DNA from: an uncultured Helicobacter sp.
Lineage (GTDB): Bacteria; Campylobacterota; Campylobacteria; Campylobacterales; Helicobacteraceae
Direction: 5' to 3'
Assembly: GCA_947179285.1 (NCBI GenBank)
Contig: CAMXAV010000066.1
Location: forward strand, 1 to 5,452
DNA: 5,452 nt
This document shows positions 5,442 to 5,452 of the stretch, in pieces. A program made the translations under genes and the position numbers. Below the pieces are notes generated by a model. That model saw nothing but the letters and a program-made list of their open reading frames with translations, had not been told where the DNA came from and ran no database searches. Each line of letters opens with the position of its first letter. Positions within the stretch are counted from its first letter, which is position 1.

Positions 5442-5452
5442 CTACCACAATC

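Overview
The window looks like a chromosomal segment from a Campylobacterota bacterium, most likely Helicobacter or a close relative. The reasons are: TATAAT-type -10 boxes in AT-rich context without a clear -35; a pseudopilin with the FTMIEL...ATSREDA pattern; an MCP with a cytoplasmic linker typical of epsilon-class receptors; and a palindromic repeat of the CATTGCGAGCGA...GCAATC kind. This assignment is inference from style, not from a marker gene. Base composition is uneven: hand counts give 38/60 G+C at 1381-1440, 43/60 at 3541-3600 and only 14/60 at 3901-3960.

Layout. Positions 1-152 hold a palindromic intergenic repeat followed by a promoter with two identical 10-bp palindromes. Positions 153-2343 (+) hold five tightly packed genes: two related small lipoproteins (153-530 and 590-994), a META-domain lipoprotein (1004-1483) and two type II secretion/type IV pilus-like pseudopilins (1476-1967 and 1951-2343). 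The last three overlap or nearly abut, so they should be co-translated. The cluster ends in a strong hairpin inside the last gene (2289-2320), then a compact intrinsic terminator (2331-2353). That terminator overlaps the stop codons of the last pseudopilin and of the convergent gene.

Positions 2345-3193 (-) encode a class I-like polyphosphate kinase 2 with a lysine-rich tail. Positions 3268-5376 (-) encode a dCache methyl-accepting chemotaxis protein with its own promoter at the right edge. There is a 74-nt AT-rich gap between these two, holding a plausible ppk2 promoter and no visible terminator.

How the genes relate. The plus-strand cluster is an envelope module: three lipoproteins anchored in the membrane and two pseudopilins that would be processed by a prepilin peptidase and used by a secretion or pilus assembly machine encoded elsewhere. 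ppk2 (nucleotide/polyphosphate balance) and the MCP (chemotaxis) are probably independent neighbours. I do not see a clearly new defence or mobile system. The most unusual items are the lipoprotein-pseudopilin operon, the atypical prepilin cleavage sites, the double hairpin at the operon end and the terminator U-tract that doubles as the PPK2 lysine-tail coding sequence.
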